64,000 nt of DNA from Pontibacter amylolyticus (GCF_014638845.1 NZ_BMFP01000005.1:1-64000); one strand, 5' to 3'; counted from the stretch's first letter, positions 16,255 to 27,487 are shown. The notes: generated by a model from the letters alone, not told the origin. A program made the numbers and translations.

Positions 16255-17673
16255 CTACGTGATACGTCTAGTTAACAATACAATATTCTCAACGTGGTGC
16301 GTCTGCGGGAACATGTCCACAGGCTGCACACGCGTTACGTCATATTTCTCGGAAAGAAGCTCCAGGTCGCGGGCCTGCGTGGCGGGGTTACAGCTCACAT
16401 ACACAATGCGGTTCGCATGCACTTGCAGCAGTTTGGCCACCACCTTCTCGTCCATACCGGCACGCGGCGGGTCAGTGATCACCACATCCGGTTTACCATG
16501 GCGCTCGATCAATTCATCCGACAAAATATCCTTCATATCACCGGCGTAGAAGGTTGTGTTCGTAATGTCGTTGATCTGCGAATTGATCTTCGCGTCTTCG
16601 ATGGCACTCGGCACATATTCTATACCTATGACTTCGCGGCACTGACGGGCCACGAAGTTGGCAATGGTACCGGCTCCGGTATAAAGGTCGTATACCAGTT
16701 CGTTTCCGGTCAGACCCGCAAACTCGCGGGTCAGTTTGTAAAGCTCATAAGCCTGGTCGGCATTGGTCTGGTAGAAGGATTTCGCCCCCACCCGGAAGCG
16801 TATACCTTCCATCTCTTCGTGGATGTAGGGCAAACCCTTGTAGCAGATAACCGGCAGGTCATGGAAAGTCTCGTTGCCTTTACCATTCACCACATACTGC
16901 AGCGAGGTGATCTCCGGAAATTCTGCCGCCAGATGATCCAGTATACCTGTCAGGGCTTCCTGGTCGTCGTGGTATACCTGCAGGATCACCATCAGCTCGC
17001 CGGTGTTGGCGGTCCTAACGATCAGGTTGCGTAACCAACCTGTCATGCGCATCTTATCAAAAAACACCAGGTTGTTGGCACGGGCGTAGTCGCGCACGGC
17101 CAGTCGGATGCTGTTGGACGGCTCGGGCTGCAGGTAGCAGTTCTGGATGTCGAGGATCTTGTCGAAGCGGCCCGGCATGTGGAAACCCAGTGCGCGGCGC
17201 TCGTGCTCCTCCCCTGACTTGATCTGCTCGTTGGTCAGCCAGCCGTAGTTAGAGAAAGTGAACTCCAGTTTGTTGCGGTAGAATCTGTCTTTGGCAGAGC
17301 CCAGGATTGGGTCGAAAGGCGGAAGCGCCACTTTGCCGATGCGCTCCAGATTATCCTGCACCTGCTTCTGCTTGTAGAACAGTTGCGTGTCGTAGCCGAT
17401 GTGCTGCCACTTGCAACCGCCGCAGGTACCGAAGTGCTCGCAGAAAGGCTGCACGCGCACATCGGAGTAAGCGTGGAAACGCACGGCTTCCGCCTCCATA
17501 AAGCTCTTCTTTTTGCGGGTCACGCGCAGGTCTACCACGTCGCCGGGGGCCACACCGCCCACAAAAACCACCATGTTCTCATGACGGGCAAGGCATTTGC
17601 CCTCGGCCACCATCTCCTCAATTCGTATGTTTTCGAGTATCTCGAAATTTATCTTCTTCTTTTGCTTTCTCAC
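16255..17673 (-). CDS. rlmD: 23S rRNA (uracil-5-)-methyltransferase RlmD
   Basis: A 472-residue TrmA/RlmD-family enzyme that methylates C5 of a uracil in 23S rRNA using SAM. It has an N-terminal TRAM domain (about 10-65), a 4Fe-4S cluster site with Cys78, Cys84 and Cys87 (CEHFGTCGGC) and a fourth Cys near 177, a Rossmann part with YDLYTGAGTIANF, and the C-terminal ITDPPRAG and VSCNPAT motifs carrying the nucleophile Cys. The start is GTG. A TAATTTTG -7-like box at 17681-17688 lies so close that the mRNA may be almost leaderless. The exact target base is inferred from family. Confidence 0.9.
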   Translation of the reverse strand: MRKQKKKINFEILENIRIEEMVAEGKCLARHENMVVFVGGVAPGDVVDLRVTRKKKSFMEAEAVRFHAYSDVRVQPFCEHFGTCGGCKWQHIGYDTQLFYKQKQVQDNLERIGKVALPPFDPILGSAKDRFYRNKLEFTFSNYGWLTNEQIKSGEEHERRALGFHMPGRFDKILDIQNCYLQPEPSNSIRLAVRDYARANNLVFFDKMRMTGWLRNLIVRTANTGELMVILQVYHDDQEALTGILDHLAAEFPEITSLQYVVNGKGNETFHDLPVICYKGLPYIHEEMEGIRFRVGAKSFYQTNADQAYELYKLTREFAGLTGNELVYDLYTGAGTIANFVARQCREVIGIEYVPSAIEDAKINSQINDITNTTFYAGDMKDILSDELIERHGKPDVVITDPPRAGMDEKVVAKLLQVHANRIVYVSCNPATQARDLELLSEKYDVTRVQPVDMFPQTHHVENIVLLTRRIT

Positions 17674-17751
17674 AGTGCTGCAAAATTAACTAAAAATCGG
17701 GAGATGTGGGAAGTGGGTACTAATTAACTCAAGCACTGCTATCCCTGGACA

Positions 17752-17785
17752 TTGTCCTCGCTCGCGCGCCTTCAAGCGAGGACAA
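17752..17785. repeat. Short hairpin TTGTCCTCGCT upstream of rlmD
   Basis: Perfect 11-base arms (17752-17762, 17775-17785) with a 12-base loop, in the gap between catalase and rlmD. The function is unknown; no T-run follows. Confidence 0.5.
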
Positions 17786-17819
17786 GGGGTGATTACGAAC
17801 CAATCGTCTAAAACAAAAA

Positions 17820-17847
17820 AAGGCCGCTCCCTTTCAGAAGCGGCCTT
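17820..17847 (-). terminator. Terminator of the catalase gene
   Basis: Stem AAGGCCGCT / AGCGGCCTT with a 10-base loop. On the minus strand a T-run follows. It separates the catalase transcript from rlmD. Confidence 0.88.
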
Positions 17848-17870
17848 GCTATACCTTAAGGCATGTCAGC

Positions 17871-19517
17871 TCAATAAGGTTTGGCTTTGTGGGACTTCTG
17901 CTTCGCGTCTTCGACACCCTGCTCTCCGGTCACGTTGCCCATCGGACCGTCCATTCCTTTGTCCATTTTCTTCATCTGCTTCGTCACCTGCTCGATGCGC
18001 TCGCGCACCAAACGTCCGTAATTTTCATCGGCCTGCGTGAAATGATCCAGCATTCTTTCCTGAATACGGGGGTCGCATTTAGCCAAGTCGTTGCCCAGGT
18101 TGTTGATCAGTTCCTCACGCTCCCAGTCCTCGAAGTTGCGGAACGTCTCCCCGGCCTGCTTGAACGGATTGGCCCGCTCGATCGGCTGGCGTACCAAATT
18201 GGCTTCGTAGCGCGGGGTGTACTCTTTTGCTGGCTTCGGTGCTTCGCTCAATCCGCCCAGTATAGACGGCTCGTAGTTCACGTGAATGTTCTGTCCTTCG
18301 GCAAAATCCGTGTCGTAGGCCATCTGGCCGCCACGCTGGTTGGTGGCCACGTGTACTTTCGGCGCGTTGATCGGCAGCTGCAGGTAGTTGGCGCCGATGC
18401 GGTAGCGCTGCGTGTCGGAGTACGAGAAGGTACGTCCCTGCAGCATCTTATCGTCAGAGAAGTCCAGTCCGTCTACCAGCACACCGGTACCAAATGCAGC
18501 CAGTTCTACTTCGTTAAAATAATCTACCGGATTTCGATTCAGGGTCATTTTACCAACCGGGTACCACGGAAACTGCTCTTTCGGCCACAGTTTGGTGTCG
18601 TCCAGCGGGTCGAAGTCCAGTTCCGGGTGGTCATCATCGCTTATGAGCTGCACGTTGAGCTCCCACTCCGGAAAGTCGCCGCGCTCGATCGCCTCGTACA
18701 GGTCCTGCGTGGCATGGTTGAAGTTTTTGCCCTGTACCTCCTGCGCCTCTTTTTGGGTCAGGTTGCGGATACCCTGGAGCGGCTCCCAATGGTACTTCAC
18801 CAGCATGGCCTCACCCTCAGCATTCACCCACTTGTAGGTGTTCACGCCGGAGCCCTGCATCTGGCGGTAGTTGGCCGGAATGCCCCAGGGCGAGTACAGG
18901 AAAGTAACCATGTGAGTGGCTTCGGGAGAGCCGGAGAAAAAATCGAAAATACGCTCCGCGCTCTGGATATTGGTTACCGGATCCGGTTTCTGCGAGTGAA
19001 TCAGGTCCGGAAACTTCATGGCATCGCGGATGAAGAAGATCTTCAGGTTATTGCCCACCAGGTCCCAGTTGCCGTCTTCGGTATAGAACTTCACGGCAAA
19101 ACCACGCGGGTCGCGCAGGGTTTCAGGTGAGCCTGACGGATGGCCTACAGTGGAGAAGCGCACAAAAGTGGGCGTCTCCTTTCCTTTTTTAAACACCTTG
19201 GCGCGGGTAAATTTCTCGACCGGGTCCTTGCCTACTGTGCCGTACGAGACAAACACGCCATGGGCACCGGCACCGCGGGCGTGCACTACGCGCTCCGGCA
19301 CGCGCTCCCGGTCAAAGTGCGATATCTTTTCTATGAAGTGGTAGTTCTCCATGGTAGCGGGGCCGCTGCTGCCAAGGGTTCTGATGTTTTGGTTGTCGGT
19401 GACAGGATGCCCCTGACGGGTGGTGAGGGTGTTGCCTTTGCTGGCATTGCGGGATTTTTCGGCTTTGCTATACCTGGACTTTTCTTGCCCGTTGCCTTTG
19501 CTTCCGTTTTTTTTCAT
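17871..19517 (-). CDS. katA: Monofunctional heme catalase
   Basis: A 548-residue catalase that splits hydrogen peroxide into water and oxygen. The distal His is in the [12 protein letters not shown] block, the essential Asn is in NWDLVGNN, and the proximal heme Tyr is in [14 protein letters not shown]. The core fits small-subunit clade 3 catalases. It has a lysine-rich N-terminal extension (about 1-30) and a low-complexity C-terminal tail rich in Lys, Met and Gly. It appears cytoplasmic. No OxyR or PerR gene is adjacent. The symbol is by family only. Confidence 0.94.
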   Translation of the reverse strand: MKKNGSKGNGQEKSRYSKAEKSRNASKGNTLTTRQGHPVTDNQNIRTLGSSGPATMENYHFIEKISHFDRERVPERVVHARGAGAHGVFVSYGTVGKDPVEKFTRAKVFKKGKETPTFVRFSTVGHPSGSPETLRDPRGFAVKFYTEDGNWDLVGNNLKIFFIRDAMKFPDLIHSQKPDPVTNIQSAERIFDFFSGSPEATHMVTFLYSPWGIPANYRQMQGSGVNTYKWVNAEGEAMLVKYHWEPLQGIRNLTQKEAQEVQGKNFNHATQDLYEAIERGDFPEWELNVQLISDDDHPELDFDPLDDTKLWPKEQFPWYPVGKMTLNRNPVDYFNEVELAAFGTGVLVDGLDFSDDKMLQGRTFSYSDTQRYRIGANYLQLPINAPKVHVATNQRGGQMAYDTDFAEGQNIHVNYEPSILGGLSEAPKPAKEYTPRYEANLVRQPIERANPFKQAGETFRNFEDWEREELINNLGNDLAKCDPRIQERMLDHFTQADENYGRLVRERIEQVTKQMKKMDKGMDGPMGNVTGEQGVEDAKQKSHKAKPY

Positions 19518-19706
19518 GACCTGCTTTTTTTGATAGATTTTCAGATAGTATTTAACGAAACCAATACCTAAGGGTTGATGAATTCAGGCTAAATCATTGA
19601 TTCTTATCTGAATATCAACGCGCAAACACCGTTTTGTCATAAGCAGCGTCTAAGTCATTTCAACCCGCGTATACCTCTTACAATTATCACGTTATGTTAC
19701 ATCCCC

Positions 19707-20393
19707 ATGAAAATAACCGCACTTGAACTGCAGACCAGCCAGCCTGAAGAACTGAAAGCATTTTACACGCAATTGCTCGGCTTGCCCTTGTTATCAGAAG
19801 ACGACGAGTCTTTTAGTGTACAGGCGGGGTATAGCACGCTGACATTCCGGACTGGCGAGGCAGCGCAAAATGGAGGCTATCACCTGGCCTTTCATATACC
19901 TGGAAACGGGATTACGGAAGCTGCTGCGTGGCTGCGGGACCGGGTGGCGTTCCTGTATGCTCCCGGCGCAGCCTCCCCCGTAGTCGACCATGAAACCTGG
20001 CAGGCGAAGGCGCTCTATTTCTACGATCCTGCCTTTAATCTGCTGGAGTTCATCGCCCATCGCAGTGCCCCTGCCAGCCATACCCCATTCGGACCAGCTC
20101 AACTGTCAGGTATAGCCGAGGTGGGACTTCCGGTGATAGGGGTAGCAGCATTTGCACAGGAGCTGCGGGAAGAATTTAAACTGTCGCGCTGGAAAGTAGC
20201 AGATGCGCTGTTCGAAGCTGTGGGCGATGCGGAGGGCCTGTTCATTGTGGTGCAGGAACAAAGGCCCTGGTTTCCCACGCAAAACCCCGCCCTGGCGTTG
20301 CCACTGTGTGTACGGGTGCAGGCACCGGGTGCCGGCCGTATAGCCCATGGCCCTTTCGTGATCGAATCGGAGAAGACAAAAGTACAGGTATAG
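19707..20393 (+). CDS. VOC family (glyoxalase-like) protein
   Basis: A 228-residue protein with two vicinal-oxygen-chelate modules. The first (1-118) is well formed: LELQTSQPEELKAFYTQLLGLPLL, then His80, and Glu near 114 in FNLLEFIAH. The second (about 128-225) is more diverged. VOC proteins are metal-dependent lyases, dioxygenases or resistance proteins; the reaction is unknown. The gene ends CAG GTA TAG, using the over-represented word as its stop. Confidence 0.78.
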   Translation: MKITALELQTSQPEELKAFYTQLLGLPLLSEDDESFSVQAGYSTLTFRTGEAAQNGGYHLAFHIPGNGITEAAAWLRDRVAFLYAPGAASPVVDHETWQAKALYFYDPAFNLLEFIAHRSAPASHTPFGPAQLSGIAEVGLPVIGVAAFAQELREEFKLSRWKVADALFEAVGDAEGLFIVVQEQRPWFPTQNPALALPLCVRVQAPGAGRIAHGPFVIESEKTKVQV

Positions 20394-20512
20394 CCAACGC
20401 CAGCTGTGCAGATTACGGAAAGCCGCCGCCGGTATTGGCGAACGAAGAGAACACTGCGGCCCAAAGCCCGTTAATAAGGCAGAAGGTACATCAACCCAAA
20501 ACACTTAAAACT

Positions 20513-21361
20513 ATGAGACACAACGAAAGAAATTACGACAGCGACTACCGTAACCGCGACTACCGCTCCGGTGACAGTGATAATCTATCAAATTACCAAA
20601 CCCGCTACGAAAACAGGGGCAATTACTACGGCAGGCCGGATCAGGGCCACGAAGAGCGCAGCGTAAGCAGCCAGGGGCGCTACTATGGCGGTTCTTCTTC
20701 TGGGTCGGGAGGCAGCTACGGAGACAGCAGCCGCAGTCAGGCTGATCGCCATACCCAGGGGCAAATGCACCAGAACGAGTGGGGCGGCGGCAGTTCATAC
20801 AGCAACCGCGAAAGAGGCAGCTATGGCTCAGGACGTGGCAGTTCACAGAGCGACCATTACCGCTATGGCGACCCGAACCCTTACATGAATTACCAGCGCC
20901 AGGGAGGCTACGAGCGTGACCGAGACACCGACTGGCGCAGAGAGAGCGATGTAGACCATGCCAACCGTCGCTACGAGCGGCAGGAGAACAGCTACCGCCA
21001 GACCGGCCACGGACGTCGCTTCGACCAGTATGGCACGGATGAGCGCTACAACTACGCACACGGCCGGCAGGACGGTCGCAGAAGCATTGACAACCCTGAA
21101 AACCTGGACGACCGCTACTACGACCGCGGGGAACACAGCCGCAGCAGCAGCGACAACGACTATGGCAGCAACTACGATCACCGCAACCAGAACCGCAGGG
21201 GACGCGACGACAACTACGAATCAGGCCGCTTACGCGACAGTGGCCGCGATAGCTCCCCAAGCCGCAGCCCACGCGGCTATGGCTACCCTTCCGGCCCTGA
21301 CTACTCAGCCAACTCCCCCATCACCAACTACGGTCCCGGAGTTCGCGGTTATCAGAAATAA
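20513..21361 (+). CDS. Low-complexity disordered Arg/Tyr/Gly/Ser/Asp-rich protein
   Basis: A 282-residue protein made almost wholly of Arg, Tyr, Gly, Ser, Asp, Asn and Gln, with repeated RRYERQ, DRYYDRG and GSYGS-like units. It has nearly no aliphatic residues and no Cys, so it should be intrinsically disordered. Composition resembles RGG/Y-rich proteins that bind nucleic acids or condense, or stress proteins of soil bacteria. I know of no exact match. The ATG at 20513 is chosen because the upstream in-frame extension lacks this composition. It ends at a hairpin terminator. Confidence 0.72.
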   Translation: MRHNERNYDSDYRNRDYRSGDSDNLSNYQTRYENRGNYYGRPDQGHEERSVSSQGRYYGGSSSGSGGSYGDSSRSQADRHTQGQMHQNEWGGGSSYSNRERGSYGSGRGSSQSDHYRYGDPNPYMNYQRQGGYERDRDTDWRRESDVDHANRRYERQENSYRQTGHGRRFDQYGTDERYNYAHGRQDGRRSIDNPENLDDRYYDRGEHSRSSSDNDYGSNYDHRNQNRRGRDDNYESGRLRDSGRDSSPSRSPRGYGYPSGPDYSANSPITNYGPGVRGYQK

Positions 21362-21371
21362 AACCTAAAGC

Positions 21372-21398
21372 GAAGTCCACCTACCTCTGGTGGACTTC
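21372..21398 (+). terminator. Terminator after the disordered-protein gene
   Basis: Perfect 10-base-pair stem GAAGTCCACC / GGTGGACTTC with a 7-base loop, ten bases past the stop. The T-rich tail is weak. Confidence 0.75.
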
Positions 21399-21498
21399 CT
21401 GCTTTACACCACCAAACCACCTTATTATGCGCTCATGCGTATGCTATTCCATACCCGGACAAAGCACAGGTATAGCGCGAGCCCTTTATTAAAAGACT

Positions 21499-21963
21499 AT
21501 GAAAAAAATATTACGCTACAGCTGGCTATTGCTACTTTTTTTATTCCTGAGCGCCTGTAACCTTAGCGAGAAAAACAGGCGGTACGGCGTTGAGGGAGAC
21601 ACAGAGCTGAAAAGTTCGTACTGGATACTGCTTTCGCTCCAGGACCAGCAATTTGAGGACAACCCCGAAAACCAGACGGCTTACATACGCTTCGAGGCAG
21701 GTGAAAATGAGTTGACAGGCTTCACAGGTTGCAACCGCCTGATGGGCAGGTATAGCCTGAGTAACGGTTCCCTGCAACTCACGAACCTGGCTACCACACG
21801 GGCCATGTGCCCGATCATTGAGCAGGAAAACCTCCTGATGGCCGTGCTCAAAACGGTCGACTCCTATGAGATCGCGGGCGATGTGCTCACGCTCTTCCAC
21901 CAAAAAACGGCCGTCGCCACCTTCAAGACAGGTTCGGAACCCAACATGCCAGATGTTCGATGA
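21499..21963 (+). CDS. META domain lipoprotein (HslJ-like)
   Basis: A 154-residue lipoprotein. Lipobox LSAC places the lipidated Cys at residue 20. One META domain follows (about 38-148), with the family pattern WILLSLQDQ, FTGCNRLMGRYS and the paired Cys in TTRAMCP. META proteins such as HslJ are envelope proteins linked to heat or antibiotic stress; the molecular role is not known. It is a single gene. Confidence 0.85.
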   Translation: MKKILRYSWLLLLFLFLSACNLSEKNRRYGVEGDTELKSSYWILLSLQDQQFEDNPENQTAYIRFEAGENELTGFTGCNRLMGRYSLSNGSLQLTNLATTRAMCPIIEQENLLMAVLKTVDSYEIAGDVLTLFHQKTAVATFKTGSEPNMPDVR

Positions 21964-22061
21964 GAGAATAACTATCAGATTATAACCATATTAGCATGTA
22001 AGCAGTATGCTAAAGGCACCAACAGTCATGTATTTATTGAGCAGCTAAAACACCTATACCT

Positions 22062-22595
22062 ATGGCAACAACTAAATGGATCGTTGATCCCACGCACAGC
22101 GAAGTACAGTTCAAAGTGCGTCACCTCATGATCACAACGGTGACCGGCTATTTCGAAAAGTTCAATGTGGAAGTTGAGACCGAGGGAGAGGATTTTCACA
22201 GCACCAAAAAGATCCTGTTCACAGCCGATGTCGACTCGATCAGCACCAACAACGAGCAGCGCGACACACACCTGAAATCGGCAGATTTCTTTGATGCCGA
22301 GAATCACGGGCAGGTGCGGTTTGAGGGCAAGAACTACGAGGAGCTGAAACCGGGCTTTGAGAAACTGCACGGAGACCTCACCATACGCGGCACCACGCGG
22401 CCTATTACGCTGGACGTGGAATATCACGGCACCGTGGTGGATCCCTATGGTCAGACCAAGGCGGGCTTCAGTGTGGAGGGCAAGATCAAACGAAAAGAAT
22501 TCGGCCTCAACTGGGATGCCGTAACCGAAGCCGGCAGCGTGGTGGTGAGCGACGAAATTCGCCTTCACTGCGAGATCCAGCTCGTGAAACAGTAA
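22062..22595 (+). CDS. YceI family lipid-binding-like protein
   Basis: A 177-residue YceI protein, a lipocalin-like barrel that binds isoprenoid lipids in studied members. Typical marks are WIVDPTHSEVQFKVRHLMI at the start, SISTNNEQRDTHLKSADFF in the middle and the GTVVDPYGQTKAGFSVEGKIKRKEFGL block. It has no signal peptide, so it is probably cytoplasmic, unlike E. coli YceI. It is a single gene with a hairpin behind it. Confidence 0.92.
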   Translation: MATTKWIVDPTHSEVQFKVRHLMITTVTGYFEKFNVEVETEGEDFHSTKKILFTADVDSISTNNEQRDTHLKSADFFDAENHGQVRFEGKNYEELKPGFEKLHGDLTIRGTTRPITLDVEYHGTVVDPYGQTKAGFSVEGKIKRKEFGLNWDAVTEAGSVVVSDEIRLHCEIQLVKQ

Positions 22596-22601
22596 CCAGG
22601 A

Positions 22602-22640
22602 TAGCTGCGCTAGTCACTGGCGCCCCGGCTGGCGCAGCTA
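22602..22640 (+). terminator. Hairpin downstream of the yceI-like gene
   Basis: Nine-base-pair stem TAGCTGCGC / GCGCAGCTA closing a GC-rich loop that can fold further (GGCGCC). It lies eight bases after the stop and has no T-run, so its role as a terminator is likely but not certain. Confidence 0.55.
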
Positions 22641-22805
22641 CCGAATTACCCTATACGTGTAGCATACTCCCGTTCGCTTAGCCCGCCAACTCCTGGCAAG
22701 CGCCTCTACCGGTTTCTCTGTCCGGTAAACCTTGCTTGTGCCTTTACCGGCTGTTTGGCCGCCCCATACCTCAGCATGCCTGTTTGCATGAATCCTCCTA
22801 CTATT

Positions 22806-23087
22806 ATGCAAAAGAAAAGCGCCAGAAAAGCGATAAAAGATACCTTAAACATCGACTTAAGCGATAAAGCGGCTCAGGAGCTATACCTGAACATCTGCAA
22901 CTTTATGCTTCACAACGATGACAAGTGCTACATCAGCGTCATCAGGTATAAGTACCTGCTGCTCTGCGGTGAGATCAGCACGGCGGTAAGCGATTACTTG
23001 GTGATGGAACAACTCATCGAGAAGATGCAGGCCAAGCACCCCTTGGTGCTCTCAGCCATCGCCTACATAGCGCGATTCAAGTCCTGA
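22806..23087 (+). CDS. Hypothetical small helical protein
   Basis: A 93-residue basic, helical protein, not recognised. The start MQKKSARKAIKD at 22806 is preferred over upstream in-frame ATGs (22755 and others) because those codons add a proline-rich stretch unlike the rest. It has no membrane segment. It carries two Cys in its middle third and ends in a terminator built from the GGTATACC word. Confidence 0.6.
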   Translation: MQKKSARKAIKDTLNIDLSDKAAQELYLNICNFMLHNDDKCYISVIRYKYLLLCGEISTAVSDYLVMEQLIEKMQAKHPLVLSAIAYIARFKS

Positions 23088-23095
23088 CTCAAAGT

Positions 23096-23137
23096 AAAAG
23101 GTATACCCCAACCCGTAGCAGGCAGGGTATACCTTTT
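23096..23137. terminator. Terminator whose stem is the GGTATACC word
   Basis: Perfect 13-base-pair stem AAAAGGTATACCC / GGGTATACCTTTT with a 16-base loop between two convergent genes. The over-represented word forms both arms, so it is used here as structure. Confidence 0.88.
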
Positions 23138-23156
23138 ATCTTTTCTAGGTGGCACG

Positions 23157-23438
23157 CTATTCCTGTAACAGCTTTTGATAGTTCGAGTTTCTGTCGATGA
23201 ATTTCTTTACGACCGGGCAGGTAGCGATCACTCTCTTGCCGTTCTCCTCTGCGTAGCACAGGCCTTCCTCTATCAGCTTGTTCGCTACGCCTTTGCCCCG
23301 CGCCGACTCCGGCACGAAGGTGTGCGTAAAATCCATCACCTCTTCAGAAGGGGTGGCGTAGGCCAGTTCAGCGTCTTCCTCCCCCAGACTGGCGGTAAAC
23401 TGCTGGTATTCTTTATCGTGCTTGATGTTCAATTCCAT
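23157..23438 (-). CDS. GNAT-like N-acetyltransferase (YjdJ-type)
   Basis: A 93-residue minimal acetyltransferase of the YjdJ/Gtn group. The acetyl-CoA loop is VPESARGKGVANKLIEEGL (about 42-60), and the CPVVKKFIDRN block near the C-terminus is typical. The substrate is unknown. It lies 19 bases downstream of the glgX stop on the same strand and may be co-transcribed with it. Confidence 0.85.
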   Translation of the reverse strand: MELNIKHDKEYQQFTASLGEEDAELAYATPSEEVMDFTHTFVPESARGKGVANKLIEEGLCYAEENGKRVIATCPVVKKFIDRNSNYQKLLQE

Positions 23439-23457
23439 GGCTATGTTGCTTTAGTTG

Positions 23458-25605
<2,148 letters not shown>

Positions 25606-25876
25606 ACGGATTTTGTAACTTAGTTAGCTGATGATGTCCTTTTCAGGACTTCTTCGTCTACGCAGAAAGCCCGGAAAGAGTCGGGCTATACCTTGTTTTA
25701 TTGTGAGCGCCGGATATAGAGTACTCCCCTTATAATCATCGCTTTCTGCCAGATCGTATGAAGTAGCAGCACAGAAGACACCTTGAGCATAAAGTTTGGG
25801 CACGGCGCTATACCTGCATTTCACACTTTTTTGTACTTTTAACCAGGCATCCTCCCTCATCACTAAAAGTATCGGA

Positions 25877-26833
25877 ATGAACGCCCTAGATTTCCTCCTC
25901 ATCCTGCTTGTGCTGTTAAGTGCCTACACGGGCTGGCGCCGTGGCTTTGCCTTCAGCCTGCTGGACCTGGTGCGCTGGGTGGGCAGTCTGGTGCTGAGCT
26001 TCCGCCTATACCCTGCGCTCGCCGACTGGCTCAGCCGGGCCACCGACTGGAACGTGTACTGGATTCCGCCCATTTCCTTCTTTTTCATCGCGGTGCTCTC
26101 CAGCATGCTCATTCAGTTCATCGGCTCGCTTATACTGGATCAGTTCTCAGACGAGCTGCACACCCACCCCGTGAACAAAGCGCTCGGTACCTTACCGGGA
26201 CTGCTGAGCGGCATCATCACTATTGCCATCATTTCCGTTCTGCTGCTGTTACTTCCACTCCCGGAGCGTTTTCACAACTACGTGCAGGACAGCAGCCTGG
26301 CGGGCCGGTTTGGCAACTATACCCATCTGGCTGAAGACGAACTCAATTCTGTATTTGAACGGGTGGCGGAGCGCACCCTCAATGAACTCACCATTGCGAC
26401 GAAAACGGAGGAGTTTATCGAGTTGCCTTTCAAGACCGATGACTACGAGCCGCAGCCAGCACTGGAGGACCGCATGCTCGAACTCCTGAATGAGGAACGC
26501 ATTGCCAGGGGACTGCAGCCTTTGCAGGCGGACACAGCCCTCACCAAGGTTGCCCGCCGCCACGCCGCCGATATGTTCTCGCGTGGCTATTTTTCGCATG
26601 TCTCGCCGGAGGGAGCCAGTGCCGCGGACAGAATCCGGGCTGCCCATATTCCATTCAGGGCGGCTGGCGAGAACCTGGCCCTGGCCCCCACTATTGCCAT
26701 TGCCCACGAAGGACTGATGGAATCGCCAGGTCACCGGGCCAACATCCTGCACCTTCGTTTTAGGCGGGTAGGTATAGGCGTGCTGCAAAGCAAAGAGCAT
26801 GGCCTGATGATCACACAGAAATTCCGAAACTAA
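25877..26833 (+). CDS. CvpA family membrane protein fused to a CAP domain
   Basis: A 318-residue protein with two parts. The N-terminal CvpA domain (about 1-155) has four membrane helices starting LDFLLILLVLLSAYTGWRRG. The C-terminal CAP (SCP/PR1) domain spans about 195-315, with MLELLNEERIARGLQPL, FSHVSPEG, GENLA and SPGHRANIL. The His and Glu residues of the CAP cavity are present. The CAP part should face the periplasm. CvpA proteins matter for envelope stress and secretion; the CAP ligand is unknown. Start 25877 gives a typical CvpA N-terminus. Confidence 0.88.
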   Translation: MNALDFLLILLVLLSAYTGWRRGFAFSLLDLVRWVGSLVLSFRLYPALADWLSRATDWNVYWIPPISFFFIAVLSSMLIQFIGSLILDQFSDELHTHPVNKALGTLPGLLSGIITIAIISVLLLLLPLPERFHNYVQDSSLAGRFGNYTHLAEDELNSVFERVAERTLNELTIATKTEEFIELPFKTDDYEPQPALEDRMLELLNEERIARGLQPLQADTALTKVARRHAADMFSRGYFSHVSPEGASAADRIRAAHIPFRAAGENLALAPTIAIAHEGLMESPGHRANILHLRFRRVGIGVLQSKEHGLMITQKFRN

Positions 26834-26863
26834 CGTATACCTGAGCAGGACCCAGGTAGAGTC

Positions 26864-27094
26864 ATGCAGCACGCTAACAGCAACTTTATTAGCATCCAGC
26901 TCGGCAGTGGCGCCACACGTGCTACCTTCCTGCTGGATATGGGCAAACTCTGCTACGCTTATTTCAAACCGGAGACGGAGCAGCAAACCGCCAAACTCGT
27001 GCTCGACTTCGGCGCCTCGCAGAAAATATTCGAGAAGCAGGACGCGGAGCAGGTATACCTGGCCCTTTCCCGTTATACCTCTTCCCAGGTATAG
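26864..27094 (+). CDS. Hypothetical small protein ending in the CAGGTATAG word
   Basis: A 76-residue soluble protein, not recognised, beginning 30 bases after the CvpA-CAP gene. It looks like a compact alpha/beta fold. Its last codons CAG GTA TAG are the first unit of a GGTATA tandem repeat, so the reading frame may have been extended or closed by that repeat. Confidence 0.55.
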   Translation: MQHANSNFISIQLGSGATRATFLLDMGKLCYAYFKPETEQQTAKLVLDFGASQKIFEKQDAEQVYLALSRYTSSQV

Positions 27095-27105
27095 GTATAG
27101 GTATA
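27088..27105. repeat. Tandem array of the GGTATA word
   Basis: Three exact GGTATA units in a row, with the first overlapping the stop of the 76-residue gene. A further CAGGTATACCTGG lies about 40 bases upstream inside that gene. This shows that the dispersed word can also expand in tandem. Confidence 0.85.
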
Positions 27106-27135
27106 GCTGATCTGTAGTCCTAACCGCTTATAACT

Positions 27136-27331
27136 AGGGCTGTTTCATTCTAATAGGTTCTCCCCTTGAGGACAAGTGAGAACGAGTGTTCGAAACTTGC
27201 GAGCGTAGCTCTCAGAGGAGTGTTTACAGTTGGAGGGTAAATAAAACCTGGCCAATTGTTGACTTTGCGGGCCTGAATTTACACCCCTATAATCCCCTCA
27301 AGGGGATAGTCCCGGAGAATGCAACAACCCT
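27136..27331. mobile_element. MITE-like nested inverted-repeat element 2
   Basis: A 196-base noncoding element. Its ends (27136-27152, AGGGCTGTTTCATTCTA, and 27315-27331) match as inverted repeats at 14 of 17 bases. The left end matches the end of element 1 at 11878 at 15 of 17. A second inner inverted repeat, TCCCCTTGAGG, is perfect (27161-27171, 27296-27306). The interior differs from element 1. It lies within the 431-base gap before the ABC operon. No transposase is seen. Confidence 0.6.
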
Positions 27332-27456
27332 GTCTTCTAATTTCCCTTTCATTCCCTAAAAAGTCTTCTAAGCTTACTTTAAGGCACAGACATATTCTTC
27401 CCTAAATGCTTGGTTCTGTACCTATATACCTCTTCTTAAATATTTTTTAAAAATAA

Positions 27457-27487
27457 TTTGGTATTAATAAAACAATATCTACATTTG
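27457..27487 (+). promoter_or_regulatory. Consensus promoter of the ABC/GntR operon
   Basis: TTTG (27457-27460), exactly 19 bases, then TACATTTG (27480-27487). This is a full match to the Bacteroidota -33/-7 consensus and the best protein-gene promoter in the window. Transcription should start within the operator that follows. Confidence 0.88.

Noticed and set aside
20306..20512. Extended N-terminus of the disordered-protein gene
   Set aside because: The added residues differ in composition and overlap the end of the VOC gene; the ATG at 20513 is better.
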